Shown in pieces: positions 63,609 through 64,000 of a DNA stretch of 64,000 nucleotides. The stretch is from Bacteroidota bacterium. Lineage in GTDB: Bacteria; Bacteroidota; Bacteroidia; Chitinophagales; Chitinophagaceae. A program made the translations under genes and the position numbers. The DNA lies in assembly GCA_023417815.1 (NCBI GenBank), contig JAEZEI010000014.1:1-64000 (forward strand), read 5' to 3'. Under the pieces are notes generated by a model that saw only the letters and a program-made list of their open reading frames with translations, had not been told where the DNA came from and did not search any database. Each line of letters begins with the position of its first letter. The first letter of the stretch is position 1.

Positions 63609-63991
63609 CAGTTATCAAAATTATCGTCAAGCAATTCTCTTTCTATCTCCTCCATCTGGATGATGTCCCACGCCTCACTTTCTGTCGGCGTTACATTCAT
63701 TGTTTCGAGGAAGCCCGGACGGTCAAATTCTTCTTCTACTGCAGAACTGAGGCAACATACCACAAATGACAGATTATTCTCATAAAATTCCTGCTGGATT
63801 TCTGCTATTCTTGCTGCCAGGATTTTGTCGATATGCTGTACCGTCTCCATGTTCAAAACCACATGGGGCACCGCTTCCGCCATCCTTCCCTTAAGAAGGT
63901 CCGTAAATTCCTCTGCCATATTAGCAGAAAGCACCGCCTCTTCAGGTGCTATGACAGTGAATTTTTCTTTGGTATCTATTTTGACTATCAT
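63608..63991 (-). CDS. STAS-domain protein (anti-sigma antagonist-like)
   Basis: 127 residues. One STAS fold: 'MIVKIDTKEKFTVIAPEEAV' (strand 1), 'PHVVLNMETVQHIDKILAARI' in pieces around the conserved loop, then 'LSFVVCCLS' and a long acidic tail. The loop that carries a phosphorylatable Ser in SpoIIAA/RsbV reads 'HIDKILAA' with no Ser, so phosphoregulation is unlikely. ATG 63991 is preferred to TTG 63994. The upstream promoter is outside the window. It is the first gene of a pair with rnz. Confidence 0.8.
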   Translation of the reverse strand: MIVKIDTKEKFTVIAPEEAVLSANMAEEFTDLLKGRMAEAVPHVVLNMETVQHIDKILAARIAEIQQEFYENNLSFVVCCLSSAVEEEFDRPGFLETMNVTPTESEAWDIIQMEEIERELLDDNFDN

Positions 63992-64000
63992 CAAGTAAGG

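Overview
The window looks like chromosomal DNA from a member of the Bacteroidota, most likely a Chitinophagaceae-like (order Chitinophagales) soil or freshwater bacterium. This is inferred from protein character and has not been tested by database search. Four secreted proteins end in type IX secretion (T9SS) C-terminal sorting domains, which are confined to this phylum. The clearest promoter has the phylum's TTTG / TAnnTTTG form. A GNAT-nitrilase fusion, a YkuD-like L,D-transpeptidase and a UbiA/HAD pair also fit. No phage, integrase or transposase gene was seen.

Region 1 (about 1-14,300) is mostly housekeeping. Rightward genes encode an OmpH/Skp-like protein, an APC permease, heptose-7-phosphate kinase, isoaspartyl peptidase, IspD and a zinc-ribbon methyltransferase. 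A leftward operon starts with accA and continues with a Gfo/Idh oxidoreductase, a polyprenyl glycosylphosphotransferase, a large M1 metallopeptidase and a GNAT-like protein. An LLM flavin oxidoreductase and tRNA-Asp follow.

Region 2 (14,300-19,200) holds a GNAT-nitrilase fusion, a CsbD-like small protein, a secreted esterase with a T9SS tail, and an endonuclease/exonuclease/phosphatase family protein.

Region 3 (19,200-45,330) is a large exopolysaccharide locus. Its left arm, on the minus strand, carries four glycosyltransferases, three methyltransferases, a polysaccharide deacetylase, a sugar transferase with a pseudo-receiver domain, and a stand-alone response regulator. Its right arm, on the plus strand, carries a glycosyltransferase, a Wzc-like chain-length protein with degenerate ATPase motifs, an acyltransferase, a flippase, another glycosyltransferase, an unlisted 41-residue membrane protein, an O-antigen-ligase-like polymerase and a half-length TolC-like protein. 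A 2336-residue secreted esterase/adhesin sits between the arms. A 1871-residue paralogue-like protein, with twelve PKD domains and a beta-helix, follows the right arm.

Region 4 (51,300-64,000) begins with a leftward set: a HAD phosphatase and a UbiA enzyme that resemble decaprenylphosphoryl-ribose synthesis, a membrane protein, a methyltransferase and an acyltransferase. It continues with a LamG/T9SS protein, an L,D-transpeptidase, dapA, a probable esterase-fold pseudoenzyme, RNase Z and a STAS protein.

The most unusual non-coding structure is four perfectly phased 96-bp tandem repeats at 62,273-62,656. Others are an 89-nt triple-nested hairpin at 58,996-59,084, a dispersed 97-bp repeat pair, two kinds of 7-bp minisatellite, and a cluster of TGTTCC/GGAACA boxes upstream of accA.
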